The notes under the pieces are model-generated. The model ran no database searches, was not told the DNA's origin, and worked only from the letters and a program-made list of their open reading frames with translations. Both the position numbers and the translations under genes were made by a program. DNA of 64,000 nt from Flavobacterium sufflavum (GTDB lineage: Bacteria; Bacteroidota; Bacteroidia; Flavobacteriales; Flavobacteriaceae): assembly GCF_004016525.1 (NCBI RefSeq), contig NZ_SACJ01000005.1, positions 124,001-188,000 on the forward strand. Reading direction: 5' to 3'. Below, one piece after another: positions 34,923 through 42,429 of the stretch (positions are counted from its first letter, which is position 1; the number at the start of each line of letters is the position of its first letter).

Positions 34923-35681
34923 ATGGCAAAAGCATTTGGACCTGTTCAGATTGTTGGTACACTTGATGATTTGAATTTTTATATTACCCCTGACGGGAAT
35001 ATAGTTCGGGAAAAAGGAAAAACGGGCAATACTAAAAAGAGCTTCGAAGAAAATCCTGTTTTTACTCCGATGAAGCTGCATAGCAAAGATTTTGGTCTTT
35101 GTGCTAAAAAAGGGCGTGTTTTCCGGCAGGTTGTTAAAGCGTTTTATGATGATGCTAAAGATGGTTCGATAGCCGGAAGAACCAATCAATTGTTGCACGC
35201 TATTATTAAAGAGGATAAGGAGCACGAGCGCGGACAAAGACAATTGCATACGGGATTGCAGTCGGCAGCAGCTTTGGAGTTTTTGACCGGTTTTGAAGGG
35301 AACAAAGGCAGACCACTTACCAAAGTTTTAAAAAAGAAAATTTCTTTTAACTGGGAAAAGAGAGCGATTAGTATTAAAACTATTAATCCATTGCAAGATA
35401 TCGATTGGCCTGTGGAAGCCAGTCAGGTACATTTTCAAATCGCCATGGCTAATTGGGATTGTGTAAATGATACTTATGAAACGGTTTACAGTAACGAAAT
35501 TGTATTGGAAAAGAAGACAGGTGTTTGTAAGTTGGTTTTTGAGCTAACTTCGCCAGAAAGTAAAGATTTATGGCTTGCTTTTATTCACATTAAATTTAGT
35601 AACAGGGTTTTCAATACATTGAAGGTTTTACCGAGAAGATTTAATACGACCACTTTGCTTGCGGCTCAGCTTTTTAATTGA
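34923..35681 (+). CDS. Unrecognised protein between rfbC and rfbD
   Basis: I do not recognise this family. The ATG at 34923 (MAKAFGPVQIVGTLDDLNFY) gives 252 residues; the longer frame from 34869 adds 18 residues that look like read-through of non-coding DNA. The product is soluble, basic in its first half (GKTGNTKKSFEENP, LCAKKGRVFRQVVKAFYDDAK) and richer in beta-strand-like segments later (VHFQIAMANWDCVNDTYET, LVFELTSPESKDLWLAFIHIKF). No signal peptide or catalytic motif is evident. It has nothing obvious to do with rhamnose and is surrounded by four repeat families, so it is probably another passenger gene. Confidence 0.65.
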   Translation: MAKAFGPVQIVGTLDDLNFYITPDGNIVREKGKTGNTKKSFEENPVFTPMKLHSKDFGLCAKKGRVFRQVVKAFYDDAKDGSIAGRTNQLLHAIIKEDKEHERGQRQLHTGLQSAAALEFLTGFEGNKGRPLTKVLKKKISFNWEKRAISIKTINPLQDIDWPVEASQVHFQIAMANWDCVNDTYETVYSNEIVLEKKTGVCKLVFELTSPESKDLWLAFIHIKFSNRVFNTLKVLPRRFNTTTLLAAQLFN

Positions 35682-35689
35682 AGACTCGG

Positions 35690-35820
35690 TTGTCAGTTGT
35701 CGGTTATGAGTTGTGAGTTGTGGGTTTTGCCTAAGACTGTTCGTCCCTCGTCCCTCGTCCCTCGACTTCGCTCGGGATGACACGCTCGAGGTGACAAAAA
35801 TTGTTGTGGGTTGCGAATTG
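35690..35820. repeat. Repeat cluster after the hypothetical gene
   Basis: GTTGTCAGTTGTCGGTTATG and GTTGTGAGTTGTGGG units (35690-35727) lead into three tandem GTCCCTC heptamers (35742-35765). A CTCGACTTCGCTCGGGATGACA copy and a GCTCGAGGTGACAA copy follow. Another GTTGTGGGTTGCGAATTG remnant ends the cluster. Confidence 0.75.
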
Positions 35821-35870
35821 TAGATAGTCAAACTTTGAATTGAGTTATAAGTAGGAATACAAATGTTCTG

Positions 35871-35913
35871 ATTCTTTTTTGCTCCCTTTAGGGAGGGGAA
35901 AACAAAAAAGAAT
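35871..35913 (+). terminator. Hairpin upstream of rfbD
   Basis: ATTCTTTTTTG (35871) pairs with CAAAAAAGAAT (35903), and inside that CTCCC pairs with GGGAG. The outer AT-rich arms resemble the CTTTTTTG/CAAAAAAG hairpin that opens the structured dispersed repeat. It could terminate transcription from upstream or be part of the rfbD leader. Confidence 0.45.
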
Positions 35914-35943
35914 GTAGTCGTTTTGATAGAGAAAATAAAAAAA

Positions 35944-36807
35944 ATGAAAAAAATACTAATTACAGGTGGGAATGGACAGCTTGGGTCTGAATTAAGGCTT
36001 TTATCAAAAGTTTATACCCAATTTGAATGGGTTTTTACAGATTATCAGGAATTGGATTTGTGCGATTTGGAAAATTTGGAAATAGAATTATCAAACATCA
36101 ATCCCCGAATCATTATCAATTGTGCCGCACATACTGCGGTTGATAAGGCCGAATCGGAGTTTGAATTGTCCGATATATTGAATCATCAGTCGGTAGCGGT
36201 ATTGGCCAAATGGAGTCATGCGAACGATTGTCAATTGATTCATGTTTCGACGGATTATGTGTTTGATGGTACAGCATCGACAGCCTTGACCGAAACCGCA
36301 CAGCCTAATCCGATTAATGTTTATGGGGTGACCAAATTAGCGGGGGAACAAGCCTGTTTACGCGAAAATCCTAACGCCATTATTATCAGAACTTCCTGGG
36401 TGTATTCCAGTTTTGGGAATAATTTTGTAAAAACCATGTCACGCTTAATGCAGGAACGCGATAGTTTGAATGTGGTAAATGACCAAATAGGAAGCCCAAC
36501 ATACGCAGCTGATTTGGCACAAGCCATTATGACAATATTGACACACAATACCTGGCAAGCAGGAATTTATAATTTCTCCAATGAAGGTGAAATCAGTTGG
36601 TGCCAATTTGCGTTGGCAATTCAGGAAATCGGTCAGTTTGATTGCAACATCAGTGGAATTCCTTCTTCGGCTTATCCTACACCGGCCAAACGTCCGCAGT
36701 ATTCTTTATTGGATAAAACTAAGATTAAAACTATTTTTGGGGTCGCGGTGCCGGAGTATAAGGAGAGTTTGAGAAGGTGTATGGAGTTACTAATGATTAC
36801 GAATTAA
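35944..36807 (+). CDS. rfbD: dTDP-4-dehydrorhamnose reductase
   Basis: This is the last step to dTDP-L-rhamnose (NADPH-dependent C-4 reduction). From the ATG at 35944 the product is 287 residues, the usual length; the in-frame TTG at 35923 is not needed. It begins MKKILITGGNGQLGSELRLL and has NCAAHTAVDKAESEF near 66. VSTDYVFDGTA lies near 103 and the catalytic tyrosine and lysine are in INVYGVTKLAGEQA near 127. Late in the protein is SGIPSSAYPTPAKRPQYSLLD, a family marker. The last codons and stop (ACGAATTAA) are part of the ACGAATT array that leads into the next gene. Confidence 0.96.
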   Translation: MKKILITGGNGQLGSELRLLSKVYTQFEWVFTDYQELDLCDLENLEIELSNINPRIIINCAAHTAVDKAESEFELSDILNHQSVAVLAKWSHANDCQLIHVSTDYVFDGTASTALTETAQPNPINVYGVTKLAGEQACLRENPNAIIIRTSWVYSSFGNNFVKTMSRLMQERDSLNVVNDQIGSPTYAADLAQAIMTILTHNTWQAGIYNFSNEGEISWCQFALAIQEIGQFDCNISGIPSSAYPTPAKRPQYSLLDKTKIKTIFGVAVPEYKESLRRCMELLMITN

Positions 36808-36851
36808 TTCGAATTTAAACGAATTTAAACGAATTTAAACGAATTGTACGA
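36801..36851. repeat. ACGAATT array 5' of first GxxExxY gene
   Basis: Three exact 10-bp units GAATTTAAAC (36811-36840) follow GAATTAATTC and end GAATTGTACGA directly before the ATG at 36852. The array overlaps the rfbD stop codon on its left and abuts the GxxExxY start codon on its right. Confidence 0.85.
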
Positions 36852-37247
36852 ATGGATTCCAGTACTAAAATACTTTTTAAGGAAGAAAGTTTTAAAATTA
36901 TTGGAGCCTGTATGAAAGTACATCGTTCATTGGGGGCAGGATTCTTGGAGGCTGTTTATGAGGAAGCGTTGGAGAAAGAATTTTTAATCCAAAATATTCC
37001 TTTTAAAAGACAGCTGAAATTAGAATTATATTATGATAATCAGAAATTGAATAAGTACTATAGAGCAGATTTTGTCTGTTATGATAGTATTGTTTTAGAA
37101 ATAAAAGCTGTGAACCATATTCCAGATACATTTTATGCACAGTTGAAAAATTATTTAAAATGTACTAATATGGAATTAGGGATGTTGATTAATTTTGGCA
37201 CAGCTTCATTAACTTATAAAAGAGTAATTAATTCAATTAATTCGTGA
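36852..37247 (+). CDS. GxxExxY protein, first copy
   Basis: The 131-residue product carries the family-naming motif within HRSLGAGFLEAVYEEALEKE, near residues 25-43. A nuclease-like pattern follows: ADFVCYDSIVLEIKAV near 71, with an acidic residue followed by a Glu-x-Lys as in PD-(D/E)xK-type domains. Such proteins are widespread in Bacteroidota and other phyla, and their function is unknown. It differs from the copy at 38362 at about 18 of 131 positions. It lies between rfbD and rfbB, co-oriented, and is framed by ACGAATT units before and AATTCGT units after. Confidence 0.88.
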   Translation: MDSSTKILFKEESFKIIGACMKVHRSLGAGFLEAVYEEALEKEFLIQNIPFKRQLKLELYYDNQKLNKYYRADFVCYDSIVLEIKAVNHIPDTFYAQLKNYLKCTNMELGMLINFGTASLTYKRVINSINS

Positions 37248-37276
37248 AATTCGTATTAATTCGAAAAATTTAAAAT
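37229..37276. repeat. AATTCGT array 3' of first GxxExxY gene
   Basis: TTAATTCGTGAAATTCGTAT and TTAATTCG units are the reverse complement of the 5' array, so the gene sits between inverted arms. The array includes the stop codon of the GxxExxY gene and ends at the rfbB leader. Confidence 0.78.
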
Positions 37277-37278
37277 AG

Positions 37279-38328
37279 ATGAAAAAAATACTAATTACCG
37301 GTGGTGCCGGGTTTATCGGTTCTCATGTTGTGAGACGTTTTGTAAATCAGTATCCGGAATATCAAATTTTTAATCTGGATGCCCTTACTTATGCAGGGAA
37401 TCTGGAAAATATAGCCGATATTGAAAATGAACCTAATTATACTTTTATCAAGGGAGATATTGTTGATGCTGTTTTTTTGGATGCATTATTTGCAGAATAT
37501 CAATTTGATGGTGTATTGCATTTAGCTGCCGAATCGCATGTGGATCGTTCGATAACTGATCCATTAGCCTTTGTGAAAACAAATGTTATTGGGACTGTAA
37601 ATTTACTAAATGCTGCTAAGGCAATCTGGCAAGGGAATTACGAAGGGAAACGTTTTTATCATATCAGTACTGATGAGGTATATGGAAGTCTGGGGGCTGA
37701 AGGCTTGTTTACAGAAACTACAGCTTACGACCCTAATTCACCTTATTCGGCATCGAAAGCCAGTTCCGATCATTTTGTTCGTGCGTACGGGGAAACTTAT
37801 GGTTTGCCGTATGTATTGACTAACTGTTCGAATAATTACGGACCGTTTCATTTTCCTGAAAAATTGATACCGTTGTTTATTAATAATATTATCAATAATA
37901 AGCCTTTACCCGTTTATGGTGATGGGAAATACACCCGTGACTGGCTTTTTGTAGAAGATCATGCGGTAGCGATTGATTTGGTTTTTCACGAAGGTAAAAA
38001 CCATGATACTTATAATATTGGCGGTTTTAACGAATGGCAGAATATTGATTTGGTAAAATTGCTTTGCAAAATAATGGATGAGAAATTGGGAAGAGCTGAA
38101 GGAACTTCAGTACAATTGATTTCCTATGTTAAAGACCGTCCAGGACATGATTTGCGTTATGCGATTGATGCCAATAAAATAAACAAAGAGTTAGGGTGGA
38201 AACCTTCGGTTACTTTCGAACAAGGATTAGAAAGAACCATCAATTGGTATCTGGAGAATCAAACTTGGTTGAATAATGTGACATCCGGGGCTTATGCTTC
38301 CTATTACGAGAGACAATATTCGAATTAA
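37279..38328 (+). CDS. rfbB: dTDP-glucose 4,6-dehydratase
   Basis: It converts dTDP-glucose to dTDP-4-keto-6-deoxyglucose, shared by rhamnose and amino-sugar branches. The 349-residue protein shows KKILITGGAGFIGSHVVRRF at the start, LHLAAESHVDRSITDPLAFV near 79, HISTDEVYGSLG near 129 and SPYSASKASSDHFVRAYG near 157 with the catalytic Tyr-Lys. NNYGPFHFPEKLIPLFI is diagnostic. It is flanked on both sides by GxxExxY genes, so the pair forms direct repeats around it. Its final codons (TCGAATTAA) overlap the next ACGAATT array. Confidence 0.97.
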   Translation: MKKILITGGAGFIGSHVVRRFVNQYPEYQIFNLDALTYAGNLENIADIENEPNYTFIKGDIVDAVFLDALFAEYQFDGVLHLAAESHVDRSITDPLAFVKTNVIGTVNLLNAAKAIWQGNYEGKRFYHISTDEVYGSLGAEGLFTETTAYDPNSPYSASKASSDHFVRAYGETYGLPYVLTNCSNNYGPFHFPEKLIPLFINNIINNKPLPVYGDGKYTRDWLFVEDHAVAIDLVFHEGKNHDTYNIGGFNEWQNIDLVKLLCKIMDEKLGRAEGTSVQLISYVKDRPGHDLRYAIDANKINKELGWKPSVTFEQGLERTINWYLENQTWLNNVTSGAYASYYERQYSN

Positions 38329-38361
38329 TACGAATTACGCAAATTAATACGAATTGTACGA
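38320..38361. repeat. ACGAATT array 5' of second GxxExxY gene
   Basis: GAATTAATACGAATTACGCA and AATTAATACGAATTGTACGA run from the rfbB stop to the ATG at 38362. The last 12 bases before the ATG match those before the first GxxExxY gene. Confidence 0.82.
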
Positions 38362-38760
38362 ATGGATTCTGATAGTAAAATACTTTTTAAGGAAGAAAGT
38401 TTTAGAATTATTGGAGCCTGTATGAAAGTTCATCGTTCATTAGGTGCTGGATTTCTGGAAGCTGTTTATGAGGAAGCGTTGGAGAAAGAATTTCTAATCC
38501 AAAATATTCCTTTTAAAAGGCAACAAAAATTAGAATTATATTATGATAATGAGAAATTGAATAAGTATTATCGAGCAGATTTTATTTGTTATGATACTAT
38601 TATTTTAGAAATAAAAGCGGTGACCCATATTCCGGATGCATTTTATGGACAGTTGCATAATTATTTAAAATGTACCAATATGGAATTAGGAATGTCGATT
38701 AATTTTGGCATGCCCTCATTAACTTATAAAAGATTAATTAATTTGAAAAATTCGAATTAA
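38362..38760 (+). CDS. GxxExxY protein, second copy
   Basis: This 132-residue paralogue of the protein at 36852 (about 86 percent identical by my count) has the same GFLEAVYEEALEKEF motif and ADFICYDTIILEIKAV nuclease-like segment. Most differences lie in the last third. It sits between rfbB and rfbA in the same orientation, again preceded by ACGAATT units and followed by AATTCG units. Conservation of the frame and of the presumed catalytic residues suggests both copies are or were under selection. Confidence 0.88.
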   Translation: MDSDSKILFKEESFRIIGACMKVHRSLGAGFLEAVYEEALEKEFLIQNIPFKRQQKLELYYDNEKLNKYYRADFICYDTIILEIKAVTHIPDAFYGQLHNYLKCTNMELGMSINFGMPSLTYKRLINLKNSN

Positions 38761-38780
38761 TTCGTAAAATTTGCAAAAAA
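38743..38780. repeat. AATTCG array 3' of second GxxExxY gene
   Basis: AAATTCGAATTAATTCGTAA overlaps the stop codon of the gene and ends two bases before the rfbA ATG region. It is the inverted counterpart of the 5' array. Confidence 0.72.
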
Positions 38781-38781
38781 A

Positions 38782-39654
38782 ATGAAAGGAATTATACTAG
38801 CCGGTGGATCCGGTACCCGTTTGCACCCCTTAACATTGGCAATGAGTAAACAAATGATGCCGGTGTATGATAAGCCAATGATTTATTATCCGTTATCTAC
38901 TTTGATGATGGCGGGAATCCATGAGATTTTAATTATCTCTACCCCTCATGATTTGCCTAATTTCAAAAAATTATTGGGTGATGGTTCTAATATAGGTTGT
39001 CAATTCAGTTATGCAGAGCAGGCGATACCCAACGGATTGGCACAGGCTTTTGTTATTGGCGAAGAATTCATTGGAGACGATAGCGTAGCCCTGGTTTTAG
39101 GAGATAATATTTTCTTTGGAGCAAATATGCATGAATTGTTACAGTCGAATACTAATCCTGAAGGAGGAGTAGTTTTTGCTTATCATGTTTCGGATCCGGA
39201 GCGTTATGGGGTGGTAGAATTTGATGAGAATCACAAGGCACTTTCGATTGAAGAAAAACCATTGAAACCTAAATCAAATTACGCAGTACCGGGTTTATAT
39301 TTTTATGACAATTCGGTGGTAGAAATAGCTAAAAATATTCAACCTAGTGCAAGAGGAGAATATGAAATCACCGATGTAAATAAAGTCTATTTAGAAAAAG
39401 AAAAGTTAAAAGTGGGTATTTTAAGCCGCGGTACCGCCTGGTTGGATACAGGTACTTTTAACAGTTTAATGCAAGCAGGTCAATTTGTACAGGTTATTGA
39501 AGAGCGTCAGGGGCTGAAAGTAGGCTGTATCGAAGAAATAGCCTGGAGACAAGGATTTATCACCGACAAACAACTTAAAGGCTTAGCCGAACCTTTGAAA
39601 AAATCAGGCTATGGTGAGTATCTGTTGGGTTTGTTAAAGCATAAGAGTTATTAG
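38782..39654 (+). CDS. rfbA: Glucose-1-phosphate thymidylyltransferase
   Basis: It makes dTDP-glucose from dTTP and glucose-1-phosphate. The 290-residue product starts [20 protein letters not shown], followed by [30 protein letters not shown] [16 protein letters not shown] lies near 106 and [20 protein letters not shown] near 155. Length and motifs are typical. It closes the dTDP-rhamnose gene set. Confidence 0.97.
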   Translation: MKGIILAGGSGTRLHPLTLAMSKQMMPVYDKPMIYYPLSTLMMAGIHEILIISTPHDLPNFKKLLGDGSNIGCQFSYAEQAIPNGLAQAFVIGEEFIGDDSVALVLGDNIFFGANMHELLQSNTNPEGGVVFAYHVSDPERYGVVEFDENHKALSIEEKPLKPKSNYAVPGLYFYDNSVVEIAKNIQPSARGEYEITDVNKVYLEKEKLKVGILSRGTAWLDTGTFNSLMQAGQFVQVIEERQGLKVGCIEEIAWRQGFITDKQLKGLAEPLKKSGYGEYLLGLLKHKSY

Positions 39655-39711
39655 TTGTCAATCATCAGTGTTTAGTTAATATAACAAGACACCATTCATT
39701 ATTTTCATATT

Positions 39712-40665
39712 ATGCAATACCTTATATTGTTTGTATTATTTTTAGTTATTGAACTCCTTTATTTCAAAATTGCAGATCGATACAATATTATAGATAAACC
39801 TAATTCCAGATCTTCGCATACTTCGATTACCTTACGTGGTGGTGGAATTATCTTTCCGATAGCTTTAAGTATAGCATTTTTTATGGGATATGTTTCTTGG
39901 GAAATAACTTTGGCTGTGATTTTGGTGGCCGTGGTTAGTTTTATTGATGACATCAAGCCATTGTCGCAATTACCTCGTTTTGGCTCACATATTGTGGCTG
40001 TTGGTTTAGTTTTTTATGATTTAAACCTATTTGTAGAGCCATTATGGTTAGTTCCTATTCTATTTGTATTCCTAATAGGTTGGGTAAATGCATTTAATTT
40101 TATGGATGGGATTAATGGCATAACGGTTTTATATGCTCTAACGGCCATAATCAGTTTTTCTTTTTTAGCTGTGCATCAGTCGCAATTACCATTACTTATT
40201 ACGATGGGCTTATCCTGTATTGTTTTTGGTATCTTTAACGTTCGCAAAAAGGCTAAGACCTTTGCCGGGGATGTTGGAAGTATCAGTATGGCACTTTTAT
40301 TGGGGTATTTTATGATTAAAACGATTATCTATTCCGGACAATTGGGGTATATTCTTTTCTTTTCGGTTTATGGAATTGATGCAGTTATTACTATTTTCAA
40401 CCGAATCAAAAAGAAAGAAAATATATTCCAGCCACACCGTTCACATCTGTATCAATATCTGGCTAATGAAATGGGGTATTCTCATATTTTAGTTTCCTGT
40501 ATTTATGCAGTGCTTCAATTACTGATAAATACAGTTGTTATTTATATGGATAGCCAAGGGAATTTAAGCCTATTGTTTGCTGTGGGTATTTTGTTTTTTC
40601 TGACGTTTATTTATATGTTAGTTCGGCAGTTTGTTGTTCGAAAAATGGTTTTGGGGAATTCTTAA
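39712..40665 (+). CDS. WecA/WbpL-like undecaprenyl-phosphate sugar-1-phosphate transferase
   Basis: This 317-residue inner-membrane protein has about ten helices and the polyprenyl-phosphate transferase signatures. These are DKPNSRSSHTSITLRGGGII near residue 26, VVSFIDDIKPLSQLPR near 80, NAFNFMDGINGITVLYAL near 122, AGDVGSISMALLLGYF near 187 and PHRSHLYQYLANEMGY near 241. It should start a repeat unit by transferring an N-acetylhexosamine-1-phosphate (GlcNAc, QuiNAc or FucNAc) to undecaprenyl phosphate. The neighbouring WbpM-like dehydratase and reductase at 30673 point to a 6-deoxy-HexNAc. No WbaP-type initiator is visible. Confidence 0.9.
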   Translation: MQYLILFVLFLVIELLYFKIADRYNIIDKPNSRSSHTSITLRGGGIIFPIALSIAFFMGYVSWEITLAVILVAVVSFIDDIKPLSQLPRFGSHIVAVGLVFYDLNLFVEPLWLVPILFVFLIGWVNAFNFMDGINGITVLYALTAIISFSFLAVHQSQLPLLITMGLSCIVFGIFNVRKKAKTFAGDVGSISMALLLGYFMIKTIIYSGQLGYILFFSVYGIDAVITIFNRIKKKENIFQPHRSHLYQYLANEMGYSHILVSCIYAVLQLLINTVVIYMDSQGNLSLLFAVGILFFLTFIYMLVRQFVVRKMVLGNS

Positions 40666-40749
40666 TGCTGTTTTAGGACAGTAGGGATTCAATCACTTGA
40701 TAAATTAAGGAAGGGTTAAGCTTTAGCTTACTAAAAGTTATATTGTATT

Positions 40750-40964
40750 GATATCAATGACTTTTTTTATCAAAAGTGAAAAATTAGACTTACCAATTTT
40801 CTTTTTTGCTTGATCAAAAAAGAAACAAAAAAATCAAGTCTGAACTTTCTCGTCGGTCAAATTAGTTTTCGAATACTAAAAGAAAAGAACTCGCTACGCT
40901 CAAACAGCTTTTCTTTTTACGTATTCTTCAAACATTTGACACTCGACTGCGGAAGTTAAGGACA
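40750..40964 (+). repeat. Structured dispersed repeat, copy 4
   Basis: The core is 40801-40964 (164 bp) with left-hand similarity from about 40750. The inner stem is GAATACTAAAAGAAAAG with CTTTTCTTTTTACGTATTC, as in copy 1, and the 46-bp insert is absent. The outer arm reads AACTTTCTCGTCGGTCAAAT here, slightly diverged. The 461-bp gap between the WecA-like gene and the DegT gene contains this element and AT-rich DNA without a gene. Confidence 0.86.
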
Positions 40965-41126
40965 GTTTTGATTCTTGTAAATAATAACAATTTGATTTAT
41001 AGGATGTATAAAAACGTCGTTTTATAGAGCTTTTTTTAAAATGATGTTCTGAACTGACAGTTCTAGATACCTCGTGGTTTTCTCAATTTTAGTTGTTTTT
41101 CCTCTAGTGTTTTTTATTTTTATAAG

Positions 41127-42266
41127 ATGTCTGAGAATAAAATATGGCTTTCTCCTCCCCATATGGGAGACAGTGAACTGAAGTACATTCAAGAGGCATT
41201 TGATACCAATTGGATTGCTCCGGTGGGAGCTAATATTGATGCATTCGAACAGGATTTAGAGGCTTATTTAGGTTCCCGTCATGTGGTTCTTTTAAATTCC
41301 GGTACGGCAGCCCTTCATTTGGGATTGGTACTTTTAGGGGTTCAGGCAGGAGATGAGGTAATTTGTCAGAGTATGACTTTTGCTGCTTCGGCAAATCCTA
41401 TTCTGTATCAGGGAGCAATTCCTGTCTTTGTTGACAGTGAAGCGGAAAGCTGGAATCTGTGCCCTATTGCCCTTGAGGAAGCTATTGTGGATAGAATAGC
41501 TAAAGGTAAAAAACCAAAAGCTATTATAGCGGTGCATCTATATGGTGTTCCTTATAAAATAGAAGCGATAAGAACCGTTGCTGGTAAATATGAAATTCCC
41601 ATTTTAGAAGACAGTGCAGAAGCCTTAGGGAGTAGTTATAAAGGTCAAAAGTGTGGTGCTTTTGGTGATATAGCTATTTTTTCTTTTAATGGAAGTAAAA
41701 TCATTACGACTTCCGGAGGTGGGGCATTGATTACTTCTTCGAAATTATTAAAAGACAGGGCACTGTTTTTGGCTACACAAGCTAAAGATGACGCTCCTTA
41801 CTACCAACATAGTGAACTTGGCTATAATTACAGAATGAGTAATATCTGTGCCGGTATTGGTAGGGGACAGATGGAAGTTTTAGATTCCCGTATCGATTTA
41901 AGAAGGAGCATGCACGAATTTTATGTGGAATTATTCGCAGCTATTGATGGAGTTGACGTTTTTATTGTGCCTAATGACGATTATTTTGCCAATTATTGGC
42001 TGAGTACCATTCTAATTGATTCTAAAATCACCAATGGTATTAGTGGTGAAACCTTGAGACTTGCCTTTAAAGAAGCTAATATTGAATCGCGGCCTTTGTG
42101 GAAACCCATGCACTTACAGCCTGTTTTTTCTTCTTATCCTTATTATGGCAGTACTGTTGCAGAATCTCTTTTCAAAAAGGGGCTTTGTTTACCATCCGGA
42201 TCGAATTTAACCAACGATGACCGAATGCGAATTAAAACGGTTGTTTTAGAATTATTTAAACAATAA
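41127..42266 (+). CDS. DegT/DnrJ/EryC1/StrS-type sugar aminotransferase
   Basis: This PLP-dependent enzyme aminates a keto-sugar nucleotide. The 379-residue product has KIWLSPPHMGDSELKYIQEA near the start and LNSGTAALHLGLVLLGVQ near 57. LEDSAEALGSSYKGQKCGAFG lies near 158 and the PLP lysine is Lys191 in FSFNGSKIITTSGGGAL. The GSKIITT form and the substrate-side NIESRPLWKPMHLQPVF near 310 resemble PglE/WbpE/WeeJ-type enzymes acting on UDP-4-keto sugars. The WbpM-like 4,6-dehydratase follows directly, so a UDP-4-amino-4,6-dideoxy-HexNAc product (bacillosamine type) is likely. Confidence 0.88.
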   Translation: MSENKIWLSPPHMGDSELKYIQEAFDTNWIAPVGANIDAFEQDLEAYLGSRHVVLLNSGTAALHLGLVLLGVQAGDEVICQSMTFAASANPILYQGAIPVFVDSEAESWNLCPIALEEAIVDRIAKGKKPKAIIAVHLYGVPYKIEAIRTVAGKYEIPILEDSAEALGSSYKGQKCGAFGDIAIFSFNGSKIITTSGGGALITSSKLLKDRALFLATQAKDDAPYYQHSELGYNYRMSNICAGIGRGQMEVLDSRIDLRRSMHEFYVELFAAIDGVDVFIVPNDDYFANYWLSTILIDSKITNGISGETLRLAFKEANIESRPLWKPMHLQPVFSSYPYYGSTVAESLFKKGLCLPSGSNLTNDDRMRIKTVVLELFKQ

Positions 42267-42379
42267 ACATAAAGCATTTTTTTTGATGACAGGATGAGAA
42301 TGCTTTAGCTAATTATTTCGCTTTTTTTCTGTTTGTAAAATAGAATGGGTTTATTCTGTTTTATTAATTTATTATATAT

Positions 42380-42387
42380 TATTTTTG
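42380..42387 (+). promoter_or_regulatory. Candidate -7 promoter box for the WbpM-like gene
   Basis: TATTTTTG fits TAnnTTTG, 43 bases before the start. The surrounding DNA is extremely AT-rich, so chance matches are likely. Confidence 0.25.
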
Positions 42388-42429
42388 CTTTTTGATAACA
42401 GGAGTAATCTTTAAAAAAAAATATAGGTT

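Noticed and set aside
36811..36843. Tandem 10-bp units that could suggest a small CRISPR array
   Set aside because: Units are contiguous with no spacers, only 10 bp long, and no cas gene is present. They fit the ACGAATT array family.
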